Positions 44,635 through 56,845 of a stretch of DNA of 64,000 bases are shown piece after piece. A program made the position numbers and the translations under genes. Under the pieces are notes generated by a model. The model saw only the letters and a list, made by a program, of their open reading frames with translations. It was not told the DNA's origin and did no database searches. Each line of letters starts with the position of its first letter. Position 1 is the first letter of the stretch. The DNA comes from Elmis aenea (Eukaryota; Arthropoda; Insecta; Coleoptera; Elmidae), in assembly GCA_947652605.1 (NCBI GenBank), contig OX393579.1, positions 26,743,674 through 26,807,673 of the forward strand. Direction: 5' to 3'.

Positions 44635-46545
44635 CATATTTTTACATTTTCTAACTGATAATGTTATTATCTTCAAAAACTATTAAAGGTCAATTATGTC
44701 TAAAATCAGTATTTCTCGAGTTATTGCGGCTTTCTTGATCATTTACGGATACAAACACAATATTTAATGGAATTAAACAAAACACTGTGTATGGTTGAAA
44801 ATAACCAGAATAGTGCAGGCATGTTTATCTCAAAAATAAAATCCAAGAGACCGGTATCAGATTTTCGCTAACTGTTAGGGTAGGTATACTGTACTTCGTT
44901 TAAATGCTTAAATCCTTAAATCTATTTATTCAAGAAAAAATATTTTGTTGTGAAACACTTTCTATGGCGAAAGTGAAATCAAAGAGGATTGCACTGTAAC
45001 ACCAATTTTCATTTCATTGTTGTTAAATTTAGATCAGGCGCTTATATTTTAGGAAGCTATTACAAACTTCGTTTATCATATATAAAAACTTATTTGTGTA
45101 CGCCGTTCAGTAATACAGTTTGAACAATAGTCCTTTGAATTGTTTCTGTTGTGTATATAGAATCGATTCAAGATTGAAATAAAGAAAAGCTATTGTACAA
45201 CTTGGTTACTACTTTATCATCCGGCAAGCTACCCATCGTAAATAAACTCCTTATTTATTTACTTTTCATTAAAAAGTTATTTACCTCTTCAAAAAAACTT
45301 AATCTCTGTTAAAACTAGAGTAATTATAAAGAGTTAATAAATCCAAAGAATATAAATTGCTGGCTTTATTTTTAATGAAATGCGGTTTTCATGTAGTCTT
45401 TGAGTAACAGCAAGAATATATTTATAAGAAGTTACCTAAAAAGTGGTCTTTAAAATGCAAACTTTGTTTTCATTATGCCTCATTATCTAAGAAGAAATGT
45501 CGATCGATATTGTAATTTATTCCGTGAAGATGTTTTAGATTTATTGTACTAGAACCGGGGACCGTAAAGAGGAATTTTCCAGCTTTGTGCCTAAGAATGG
45601 AGGATTTTGCTTTAACGCCTGGTATTTGGTCTGCCTTTATTGTCGCCACTGTTCCCCACTATTTAGTCAAACTTCCTGCTTTATGGACTACATTTACTTT
45701 CCAGTAATTATTATTTATTCCTTTTTCACATGCAAACAATGCGATAAAGTCGTTTGAAGTGAGCAGTGACATTGGAAAGGACGTTGGAATAAAGACAAAT
45801 AATACTTTACCAGCTGTCGCAAATTATTGTTATAATTGAATCTAATTACGAACAAAGTCGGCACATCATTACGTAAAATTATTGTCATCATTTTTTTAAA
45901 GTAGCTTTTTCTCATTGCGGAAGCGGATATAAATTGTAAAGAAATATAATTTCATAAACGAAACGAGTATCATTCAAGTTTTTGATTTCGTTATTTAGAT
46001 GACTTTCAGATGTTTCACAAACAAATTTTTACAGAACCAATTACAGCGTAGAATATCACTTAAGGCTTTGTGCATCACAGACGAAACATAATATTTAGAG
46101 AATTTTGTTTTTCGTTTTGAGCTGTTTTATGAAATTGGATTTCTTTTACGAATTCAATAGTTCCAAACCCCACTAAAATAAACTTTGAGTTTAATGAATT
46201 GTTCTTGTTCTATGCTATGTATGCCGCTATGCAAGCTGTTCTGTCGGTATTTTACGTTGTCGTTAAATAAGCTTCGGCGCCAATTAAGAACAGCGTTTAA
46301 CTGTGCTATTGTTTTAATACCATAAATAATTATATTAAATTTGTTTAGTTAAAGCAAAAGTAACGATAACTAAGCCAATTAAATTTACCAAGAACATGCG
46401 ATTGGCCATTTTATGGAATGTTACTACCCGTTAATTATATTATTGTTGTTGTCAACAAATATTAGGTTATTTAAATGATTATTAAATTTTGAAAATGTCT
46501 CAAAAGAAAATTCTTTTATAAGTTATTATTAATATATTTAACGTT
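44635..46545. other. No recognisable gene or repeat
   Basis: AT-rich; no inverted repeats or recognisable frames. The minus-strand frame 45715-45915 shows no motif. Confidence 0.5.
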
Positions 46546-46547
46546 TA

Positions 46548-47374
46548 AGGGGCTACATACACCTAGGATGGGTAAATTAAATAATCATTGCATACATTTA
46601 AAAAAACATATATAAAATATAAAATTTTCAATAATTTTTTTTTACAAAAAAACGTATGGTTGTCACTTCCGGTCGAGGGTTTTTCGAAAACGGCTTTTAC
46701 AGCAACCATATCATAATTATCTTCTTTGCTTTTTTTTAAAAAAAAAACTAGTTCTTGACGTAGCCTACTTTTATTTTTCCGATTTTTTGCAAAATGGCGG
46801 ATATCTCACTGTAAATTTCGCATTTTCCACTACAAATTTGATCTTCTGTACCTTGTAAAAAATTAACTTCGACGTTTAAAAAAAAAAACTATAAAAACTA
46901 GATAATTGTATCAAGTTTCACTGTACCAGATCTCATGTGAATCGTTCTTCAGTTTTTGAGATATAATGGTTACCGTTTTTAGAAACAACATATTGAGAAA
47001 AACGCTAGAACGCAGTCACGCAGCGCTGTTGCCAAAAGTGCGAATGCATCTTGCAACAATGTCTCGCAGCTGTACATGCGCTTATTTTAGCATTGAAAAT
47101 TACGTATTTTGGAATTCGTAATTATAAGACGCACTCCTGTTTAGGCGAGTTAAAATGAGTTTGAGTTTGAGCGTTTTAGAGGTGAGATTTACGGTATAAC
47201 GACAGTAATAAACCAGCGCGCAAGGAAGCACTTGACCAGCTGCATTTTCGCCAATTTTAGGATTTTTTTTGTTGAAATTTTCAGAAAATATAACTAAAAG
47301 GTTATACATACTATCAAATAAAGATATTTATGAGGATTCGGTTTTTTTGGCCTACCTATGTGTATGTTGTCCCT
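46548..47374. mobile_element. TIR element, 827 bp, AGGGGCTACATACACC ends
   Basis: AGGGGCTACATACACCTAGG at the left is matched by CCTATGTGTATGTTGTCCCT at the right in inverted orientation with a few mismatches. TA flanks both sides (46546-46547, 47375-47376). No protein is recognisable, so it is a non-autonomous Tc1/mariner-type element. Confidence 0.75.
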
Positions 47375-47810
47375 TATAATGCAGGACAAAATAAAGGTTT
47401 ACAAAATCGAAATAGAAAACTGGCCAACTGTTGTTTTTTTTTGTTTAAAACTCAAAAATCATTGTAAAATACAAATATATATAACTTCAATTTTTTCCCA
47501 TTACTAGATCCACGTTTTACGGTAACATTGTAAAGTGACCAAATATAAAAACTGTTTTAAAGAAAGTGAAAATAAAATTAGTTTTTTTTTTAGATCCTAC
47601 CTCTTAGTCTAAAATATTGACTCTTACAAAATTTTATTGCAGCAGTAAATTTGCACCGATTTAATCACTTTAAAAGCTCTTATAATAAGTGCAAATGTGT
47701 TTCCTTTTACGAATATTTTTTTCCTTAACTTGATTTTATTAATATTTAAAAAGTTACTGTTTATAAAGTTGTAGACATTATGTAAACTGTAAAATAAAGT
47801 TTTTATTAGC

Positions 47811-47935
47811 GATGGAGTCGAACTCGGTAGTCGGGAGTTGGGAGTTAAGGAGTCGGAGCTTTTTTGAGGAGTCGGAAGTCGGAGTCGGGAATCGAAAAAA
47901 CTACCGACTCCCGAGTATTTTTCGATTTAGTGTTT
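47811..47935. repeat. Truncated hAT-like end rich in GGAGTCGG
   Basis: GCGATGGAGTCG is followed by repeated GGAGTCGGAAGTCGGAGTCG-like motifs and then ACCGACTCC in the opposite orientation. This is how sub-terminal regions of several insect hAT elements look, but the partner end is missing and no duplication can be seen. Confidence 0.45.
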
Positions 47936-49032
47936 TTTTCGAGGATGAGAACAGAATGGGAAATTTAAAACAAAAATAAAATACCGATGTCAAACGGGAA
48001 CGATGAAAGTAACACAAACGGGTTATGTCTGTGAACGTACAATTTTTATCTGCAAAAAATACTTGACTGGATAAGGTTTATAGACGGCGCAAGAATACAA
48101 AACGCATGATTCGTGTGATACACGGAAGGATTAGTTTTGTTTGTAGTCAATCAAATCTTACCCCGTGTTGACATTTGAAGGTATTCAAAAGCCGATAGTA
48201 TCTACCTTTATTTTAAAGTTTTTAAGGTCAAGGTTTGTAGAAATATGGTTTTAATGTTAAAACTTTTCTAATAAGTAATTTTGTTTTTACAAAGTCGATG
48301 TATACCGAAAGATGTTTTGAAGATAAGTTTTGTAAATTGGCACCCATTTGCGCAGTAGAGGAGGCTAACTTGTCCATAATATTTTAATACTATTTCCGTT
48401 TGTAAGATTGCTGTAAAACGCTAGTATACTAAACACAATTTTTGCTAAATTTTACGTATGATACGCAAGTACAAAAAATACTTCATTTTTGCTATCGAAA
48501 ATAAACTGCATCTGTCGAGTTTCTGTCAAATTTTAAGTGTATAAATGGAGCGAAATTGAATGTGTTGTATTTTATTTATTGCCTACCTATTTTTATTCGT
48601 TATTATTCTTTTAGTTTTTTTAACAATTCTTTTATAACACAAAATCTTAAAAAGTTATGGTGGGTAGATATTATAAACAAATATCCTTTGTGCCTGAAAA
48701 TTTTGGGCTAAATCAGGTGTGCGTATTGTACTCCAGATTTTAGATAATCATAAGCAGGAATGTGATTCATTAAAAATATGTAACTTTAATATACGTATTT
48801 TCCTATTCAAATTTGCATGTTTATTACAAATTTATAATAAGTTCATCTTTTACTTTTATCATGTACTTAGCATGAAACATGCATTACAACATAAGTGTTA
48901 AAATTAAATTTTAAAGGATTTAATTTATTAAGAGTTAATAATTACAAATATCTGCTAAAAGCCCTTGAAAATATTATAAATAGCATATTTTAAAAATTCC
49001 GTTTCTAAGAATGAAATAGTCAAACTTACAAT
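47936..49032. other. No recognisable gene or repeat
   Basis: AT-rich sequence with nothing identifiable. Confidence 0.5.
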
Positions 49033-49040
49033 GTCTTATC

Positions 49041-49442
49041 CAGGGCTTCGAACCGGAACTGAACCGAAAACCGAAAACCGGAAAAAAACCGTTATTTTTG
49101 TCGGAACGAAAACCAGAAGTGAACCGAAAAAAAATATCGGTTTATTACGGTTCGGTACATGATCAACAAACTCACGCATTTTGTTTATATATGTTTCGTT
49201 TAATAAATTATATTATCATCATATGTTATATACTTCTATTTCCAATTATTATACCTTATTATACCAAATAAAAACATTAAAAAAAAATAAAAAGTAATCA
49301 CTCGGAGCTCAACCGAAAACCGAAAACCGAAAAAAAAAACGTTATTTTTTCCGGAACGAAAACCGGAACCGAACCGATATAAATTTTTTTAATTGAACCG
49401 GAACGAAAACCGAAACGAAAAAAATTACGGTTTGAAGCCCTG
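49041..49442. mobile_element. Non-autonomous hAT element with AACCGAAAACCG motifs
   Basis: CAGGGCTTCGAACCG and CGGTTTGAAGCCCTG are inverted termini. The 8-bp GTCTTATC is duplicated exactly (49033-49040, 49443-49450). Both halves repeat GAACCGAAAACCG and CGGAACGAAAACC units, again a motif-rich sub-terminal design. The centre is A/T-rich. Confidence 0.95.
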
Positions 49443-49450
49443 GTCTTATC

Positions 49451-52400
49451 CCTCATTATGCGTCTCTTTAAATCTACGCATCAATTAGAAAAAAGGCATA
49501 GCGCGATTCTTAGCGGACATGTCTGTATGCCCTTTTTAATATTTTTTCAAATTTTTATCGAACATTTATGCAGCCTGATTTAAATTTAAAGGCAATCATA
49601 AGGATGTCGCTTATTGTTAGAAATAAACTAAAGATGTCCATTTGTAAAAAAAAATTGCGAAGATAAACAATATCAAAACCGAATTCACCTATCTGCAAAC
49701 GCCTTTATGGTAACTTAAGAAACTGAAAAATTAACATTATTTTCGTGCTGTACGGTTTCAGTTATAAAATTTCGTTAGTCTTTATGGCAATATTTTATTC
49801 TACATTTAATAATTTAATTAACTTTTATTCGGTTTTCAGTTTTTTACATTTACTTTCTTATATTCATGCGTTTTTTTTTTAAATCTTAAATAAACATTGT
49901 TTGATCATATAATTAACGCCATTAAAAGTAATTTTATTAAAAAAAACTGTTTTAAAATATCGAGAAACCCTTGGAAAGAAACAAAAATTACTAACTTTGA
50001 TGAATTATCCAGTTTGTCGTTTTAAAACACGATGCTATAAAATAACACATTTAATGTTTTTCTATTTATAACTATGTTTTTAGTCGATACAAAAAACTAT
50101 ATTATTCAAGGGAAAAGATAGTATTTTTGTTTTCAGAAATGATACTTTTAAACCACTCTCTATACAGATATCACATAAATGCAAATATTAATGTAACAGA
50201 TAATTCGACCAACCGTATTTTCTTTTACAATATGTATGCGGTAACAATAGAAAAGCAGTAACACACGTTTTATGTTGTATTTTTGCGACTAACTGAAGTG
50301 CGGCGTATTGTACAGGCAAAATAATATTGACAAATGCCAAGCGCCAATCAGCCAGCGGGCGAAGTTTGTTGACATACATACGTCGACTCAAAAACATCTT
50401 TGCATCCTGACGTATACAGTATTTTATTATTATATATTAATACAGGAATATATAGAAAGGTTTTAAAACACATTTGAATAAACAAGGTAGTTGTTTTAAA
50501 CCCAGCAACTACTTGCTTGTATGAAAAGAGAAATGCACTCAGAGCAGCAGTACTACTTAGAGACCCGGAAGTTACCGGAAACTGAATGCTCGGAACCGGA
50601 CACGGATGCTGACTCTTAAAAATCTCATTGCCGGGATTCCTTCATTCTTAAATATATGGAGCTTTTTTCAGTTGTTGATTATTACCATACAATGTGTTCA
50701 CTGCTAAATTTTACACAGTAAAATTATGTATTAACCATGTATAGGTACATATCAGTAACTATTTTTTGACTAAGTTTAGGCAGTTAGTGTTTGGCTCTAT
50801 GGTAGATTCAACCTAAACCGATGTACTTGTACTGTAACAAGAATATGAAGTAAAAAATATTTTACATGGTGTCCCATCAAGAGTTCACCTCGGTTTTTGC
50901 AATTTTAATCCTTAAGCTGGAGCTACACCCTAACACTTAAAGTCTCTTTACATCAGTCATTTACTTTTTCAATTTAAGTCTATGTTTTCGAAAAAATCTT
51001 TCCAAAAAGTGCGTACCTGGTTAAGTAGGTTAGCTAAGTATCAGTTAAAAAATCTTCATTGTATCCACCACCATCTTCCGTACAATAATACAGATATAGC
51101 CTTTGTTGTTGTTGTTGTCAAATGGCAGTATCAATTATCTGCGTTACCATTTATTAGAATTTTACAGTATTGTTGTGTAAATCGATTGTCTTTGTAGTAA
51201 TAATTATGTAATCATTTTAATTATGGCTGCATTTACAAATAATGAAAATTTTTGTTGAAATGCTACATTTTTTGCCATAGTGTTCTTTGAGCGTGTGCTT
51301 ATATTTTTCAAATTTGCTCTTTGTAGTACAATTCGAAAGTAAAATTATTTTTGTAATTTTCATTGGATTGACGCATAAGTTTGTCCTTGACTTTATGAAT
51401 AAAGATGCAATGTACTGTTTAAGTACTTTTTTTAAAATTTTGTTTGTTTTTCATTCGATTTGGGGTAAACTGCATCTTTATTCATCCCTTCAGCAAACCA
51501 ATCTTTAACAAGAAAATCTGCGGTAGATAGTTACGTGTGGAAGGGCTAAACGCTTCTGCGGAAGTACGCAAACTGATCCATCGCTTTCAGTTAATGAAAA
51601 TATTTGATATTTCCTGCATGGAATTATTTACGTCGTTCAAACAGTCAATAACAACTAGTACTCGGAAGCTCAATTAATTTTTTGTTTGTTTCTTCCTTTA
51701 ACTGAAATGGAATGTCGGATCGGATCATCAAGTGCGTCGCAATATTCAATTTACTTTTAATTGTTTTTTTTTTAGTTGAAAAATTGTAAAAAAGTTTTGA
51801 TGCAGTGGATGGAAATTAATATAAACAAGTTTAATTAAAAACTGATTTTCTTGTATTATGAACGATAGTTTGTGGAAAAGTTTTAAGACGCCCGTCTCTT
51901 CGTCAATAGCGAGAGTTTTAAAACTGATGTAGAAGACAACTGCATAAAAAATATAAGCGATTTTTAATTGGACTTATTTGTATTGATAAATGAATCGCCC
52001 AAATAATTTAGGCATTAATAATAAAATTAAATAATAAAATAAAAAAATTGGCACTTAAAACAAAAATAAAAAAATAAAGTAACGTAAATATTATTGTGTT
52101 TAATAATGACTTAACTTTATTTTTTAAATTTCGCCATCAAATTTGTCCACAATTTTTATTTATGCGGTGAAAAACATAAACTACTTTGCACAGTAGGACG
52201 AAACGCGCCATATAACAGCGTTAAATGCGTTCGGAAGCGAGGGGAATGGTCGCAAAGAACTGTTTCCGTATCCACTTCATGAGCACCTTCTTGTTCAGTT
52301 TATCTACATTTTACTCTCGCCTAATTTATTAGTTGGTTCTAACTTTATTCAAGAAATTTTGCATCTAATTCGCATTCAGTGATATGAATACAATTACAAC

Positions 52401-53212
52401 TTCTTGAAAGTAAAAGATTTTCAGTCAGACTTTACATTCACTTTCATGACATTCAACATGAACTAAGTCGATACTGTGAGTCTGTTTGCTTTGGTTTGAA
52501 TTTGTGTTTGTAATTATTTAGTCCAAATTTACTAGTATTTCGTAGAGTGTTGATTGAAGCAGCCTTTACTGGGCGTATTTTGACAATTAAATTATTCATG
52601 TTTAAAGTTATACCGTCTTGTTTAACAAATTTTACAAAACATAGATTAATTTATCCGCCTTTGACGCTCTTCTGATAGCTCAGGGCGGTAACAACTTAAC
52701 TAATTGTTCGATATTGTCCTAATCATCAAAGTCGGATTAATTCGCCACTACGGTTTAAACAGCGTGTAAACCCTTAAGTTCATTAGGTTGCTTCCTCTAC
52801 CGCTTACAGATTCTCTAATTATATCTGATTTATATTTATCTCCATACATAAAGCATTTTAAACAATTTATAATGTACTTGCAACTAAAAATAAACTCATG
52901 TTGCCGGATAAGAACATCAGTTGTCTAAACTTAAATATCAAAAGGCTACACGATGACAAAAAGCATTTCACTTACTGCAAATTACTTGACAAACGTAATT
53001 ATTGTTGTACTTGCATGTTTCGTAAACAGGAGAGAATTTTTGACAATCTGACATCGGTTAAATACGAACACAAATTAACAGATAAACGATGCTGAAATTA
53101 GATCTCTAAACGTCCTCGAAATTTAACATTTTCCTGCATGTGTTTAAAACTCAAAAACGTTATTTGATAATACGATTATTCTATCAGAAAGTATTTGCTA
53201 GTTTTACTTATA
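49451..53212. other. No recognisable gene or repeat
   Basis: Long AT-rich stretch. A short GC-richer patch around 50550-50640 (ACCGGAAACTG, GGAACCGGACACGG) may be a decayed hAT end. The open frames at 50982, 51287 and 52898 have no recognisable motif. Confidence 0.45.
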
Positions 53213-53920
53213 AGGGAGGTTCACGATACGTTGTTGCTAGAATTTGATTAAGGCTGTGTTTATTGCATTAAGGACATCAAAACTAAATGTTTTCTAGAGT
53301 TATACGTGGCTCTGGACATTTTCTTTGAAAAAATAGGGAAAAAACTAAAAAATTGGTATAAAAAGGTCATTTTACGATCGCGTTGGCCATGAAACCGTCA
53401 GACATAAAATCGAAATTCTTCTATTTGGCAATGCGTGCATCCTTTGCAAGCAAAATGGTGCAAAGTTTTTGAAAAATCTTAACCGGTTCCGGAGAAAACC
53501 GTCAAAAACGAAATCCCTGCATAAACGTTATGATTTGAGAAGTTCTGGTATATCTGTATAACTATAAATCTATGCGAATTGCATAGGCGTTTAACATAGG
53601 GAAAACCGTTTTTACAAAGGTCTCGTTTTCCGCGTTTTTCTCCGGCACAGTTTAAGATGTTTTCAAGAACTTTGCAACATTTTACTTGCAAAGGATGCGC
53701 GCATTGGTAAATAGGAAAATTTCGATTTTGTCTGACCGTTTCATAGCCAACGCGATCGCAAAAATTACTTTTACTATTCGGCTTTTCAGTTTTTCCCCTA
53801 TTTTCCGAAGGAATTGGCCAGTGCCACGTATAACTCTGGAAAACATTTAGTTTTGATGTTCTTAATGCAATTAACACAGCCTTAATCAAATTCTAGTGAC
53901 AACGTATCGTGACCTTCCCT
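53213..53920. mobile_element. Long-armed foldback element, 708 bp
   Basis: Arms of about 270-280 bp, starting GAATTTGATTAAGGCTGTGT about 35 bp in from the left end, are inverted copies. They agree through AGAGTTATACGTGGC, GATCGCGTTGGC and CGCATCCTTTGCAAG, with scattered mismatches. The ends read AGGGAGGTTCACGATACG and CGTATCGTGACCTTCCCT. A centre of roughly 160 bp separates the arms. No protein is recognised, and no clear target duplication is visible. Confidence 0.9.
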
Positions 53921-54000
53921 GGTTAGCATAATTATGGTAAATTATTGTTAATATTTAGGCTAAAAAATCATTAACACAAATAAATTTAATCAAAAATCTT

Positions 54001-56515
54001 TTTTACTTTCGTCATATGTAGTATGAAGAAAGTATTGTTTTTTTGCTAATGAACTCCTATCTAAATAGAGTACCAATATCAAGGCTCTATCTCTTTATCA
54101 GTTGCACTATTATCAATGTTAAAATGTATATCTAACAAAGCATTATTTTAAATAATCATATAACATTTTTTGCATGCACGCGATGTTGGTTTATAAGGTT
54201 ACAATCATTTTTTCTGCGTGACATTTTACTTCATTATAATAATAATAATACTTTTAAATCAATAATTAAAAAATCAGTGCAATTTTCGCAATAAACATTA
54301 AAAAGACTTATTATTGTTTTAGAAAAATATTACCCAATACAAAAAATAGATTTGATGGTGGTTATGTTTTATCGAAACGTAGTAAAAACTAAATTTACGC
54401 CATTAGAGCTTACAGTTAAGCAATATAAATTGTTTTCAAAGATTATTGTTTTGCTCAATGTTTTTAAATATCGAACATGCGCTTTAAAGTGGGTATTTAA
54501 AATCTGATTTTATTTAGTATTACATACTAATAAGATACATACATACTTAACTTTACTCTAATATTACCGACTCTGTATATTTTACCATTAGCGAGATACG
54601 CATGTTGAGAAAGGTCTGAACTATGGATTTCAGATTTTTGTGTGGAACATTAAAAATTCACGAATGTTCGATAGAATACTTAGAAACTTTTCAATATTGC
54701 AAAATGTAATTTTCTATATCTTTCAATTTCATCAAGAATTTTTCATATTATGTAGAATCACTATGTATTTAACATATTGAAGACGTTTTCAATTTACTTT
54801 AATATCATGTGGGGAGCGATAGGTAAGGTCGTCCTTTTTAAGTATCCCAAATATGTATTTTCGGTGTAATGTATCATTTATGTTATAGGTGAAGTCGAAG
54901 TATAATGCAGTAATATTTCTTACTAATAATGATTATTTTAGAAATTCGCTTAAAATTTTACAAATAGACATTGTACCCGTTTAAGTACTCCTTTCTTTGA
55001 GCATTATCGAAGATAGCGGGTTTATATAACCTGCAAGAATTGAAAACGAATTAGCCGATAACCACTTTGTGTAACCTGTCATTGTCAGACACACAATGAA
55101 ATACTAAGGGTGAAGTCTGGATAAATCAAAGGTCTTCCGGTCTCAACAAGTTGCGAAAAGAAAAAATAAATTTATTAAAATACATCTATACAATTATGTA
55201 AATAAATTGGTGTGACCATCAAATAACTTTCGCCATATATTGTATGAATCTTCGCATAAGTGACTGTGTATTTGAGGATAAAAAAAGTTTAAAGTGCCGC
55301 TCCAGACGTACTAATTAACCTCATTTTTTTGTAATGGACGTCTGTCAATATGACATAAATGACTTACGTCAAAATGACGTTTTATACGAAAGTTTATGAC
55401 ATATGAACAACTACAGCGTTCTTAAAAAAATATCTGAACTTTTTCAAAAAATCATAACTTTTTTACAGTCATTCAAGAAAATTCAGACAAACGGCATTTT
55501 ACTAAAGAAAATTAATTTTACAACATATTAACTTTTTTTTTTAAATTGTTGCAATCGTCGGGAAATATCATTTCATTATTTCAAAACTTCTCAAAAAAAT
55601 TTAGAATGGTTTCTTAAAGAAGTCAACATAGACTACAATCCTACATAAACAGAATATTTTTATCTATAACCGTTTTTATGTAATTTTGAATTAAGTGTAC
55701 AACTTACTTATTAATAAAAAATATAATAGCATACACGTACAGGGTGGTCCAAATTCGATGGGATTGCATGGGTATCTCGGTTAATATTTAAGATAGAGAA
55801 ACGGTTAAATTACCAAAAATGTGCAGGTTTTTGAGAAAAAATCGTTTTCAAAAATATTCTATAATTTCCGGTTTTGTTTCATATTAATTTTTTCATATAA
55901 ATAATGTGCCATATCTCCCTTATTGTTGTAAATAGGTATCGAAAATATTTATGGAGATTATTTTTAAATATTTGTATGTTTATTTGATTAAGTATACTAA
56001 AAAAATAACAAATTACGCTTGCCGTTAAAAAGTTATGACACAAACTTACCTTTTTTAAAATGGGAGCAATAGTTGGCTATGACCTATTTAAATTCCTTTT
56101 TTTTTCTCATTCCAAATATATACGGGTTGATGTATTATTTTTAATAATACGAAAGTTACGAAGGTTTTTTAGTTTTTTTTTTAAGAAAATCATAGTAGGC
56201 TGTGAAAACAAAATAAAACCAAGGTGTAAAACCTTATATAACTCGTGGTACAAGTTACCAAGGTTTTTTAATTTGTTGTTGAGATAAACATCAAATTTTT
56301 TTTAACATAAGATAAACAGCACCCTGTAAATTATAACGTGCTTTTGAAGGCTCTATCGATAACTAATATTAAAAATGTACAATTTTAACATCTGGTACTT
56401 TCATACACACGCGCAAACGGGTTTAAAGGGCCTCCAAACGTGTAATTCCGTCGAAGAATTGGAATATTTTTGCGATCACAATATTTTCTTCATACTACGT
56501 ATGGCTAGAGTAAAA
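54001..56515. mobile_element. Large TIR element, 2.5 kb, interrupted by a MITE
   Basis: TTTTACTTTCGTCATATGTA at the left and TACGTATGGCTAGAGTAAAA at the right are inverted. The 37-bp arms share GTAGTATGAAGAAA as a core. A related CTTTCGCCATATATTGTATG lies internally at about 55227. The interior is non-coding as far as I can tell and contains the family C MITE at 55740-56326. The target duplication is not clear, so the two ends could also belong to neighbouring copies in opposite orientation. Confidence 0.6.
55740..56326. mobile_element. MITE family C, complete copy
   Basis: CAGGGTGGTCC and GCACCCTG ends are flanked by TA (55738-55739, 56327-56328). The interior shares GTTGGCTATGACCTATTTAA, GTAGGCTGTGAAAAC and the following blocks with the foldback at 14343-15140. 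This gives the normal order of the family and fixes how the foldback arose. The 5' part differs from that at 14937 and 37701, so sub-families exist. Confidence 0.85.
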
Positions 56516-56563
56516 CCATAAATCAAGTGCATTTATAGTTTGTAAAAAAATTTAAAAAAACAT

Positions 56564-56845
56564 AATTTTCCGACGGTCGCTATGTAAAGCGAGTAATTTC
56601 GCACGACTTACTACGACTGAAAATGACAAATTGCGCATGACACCGGAAATTGCGTACAAAGTGCACTTTGTACATAATTTCCGCTACTTTACACACGCTA
56701 AACGCGCTGTCAAGTTAACGTCACCGCAAACTTCTGCGTGAAGCAAATCTAACCTTACTATATCTACACAGGAGGTACTCGGTACTAGTTGTATAATATA
56801 CTAAATATTAACAACTTTCAGCACTAGTTGTACAATATACTATTA
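56564..56845. repeat. Dispersed repeat family B, copy 2
   Basis: From ATTTTCCGACG to AACGCGCTGTCAAGTTAACG this matches 18711-18858. The central palindrome is kept, with changes on both arms (GGAAATTGCGTACAAAGTGC and its partner). The 3' part has diverged and carries two copies of the terminal ACTAGTTGTAYAATATACTA. The long terminal hairpin of copy 1 is mostly lost. Confidence 0.8.

Noticed and set aside
53479..53889. A 136-codon minus-strand ORF
   Set aside because: It lies within the arms of the foldback element and spans the hairpin; no protein family is recognisable and the other arm shows stops at matching places.
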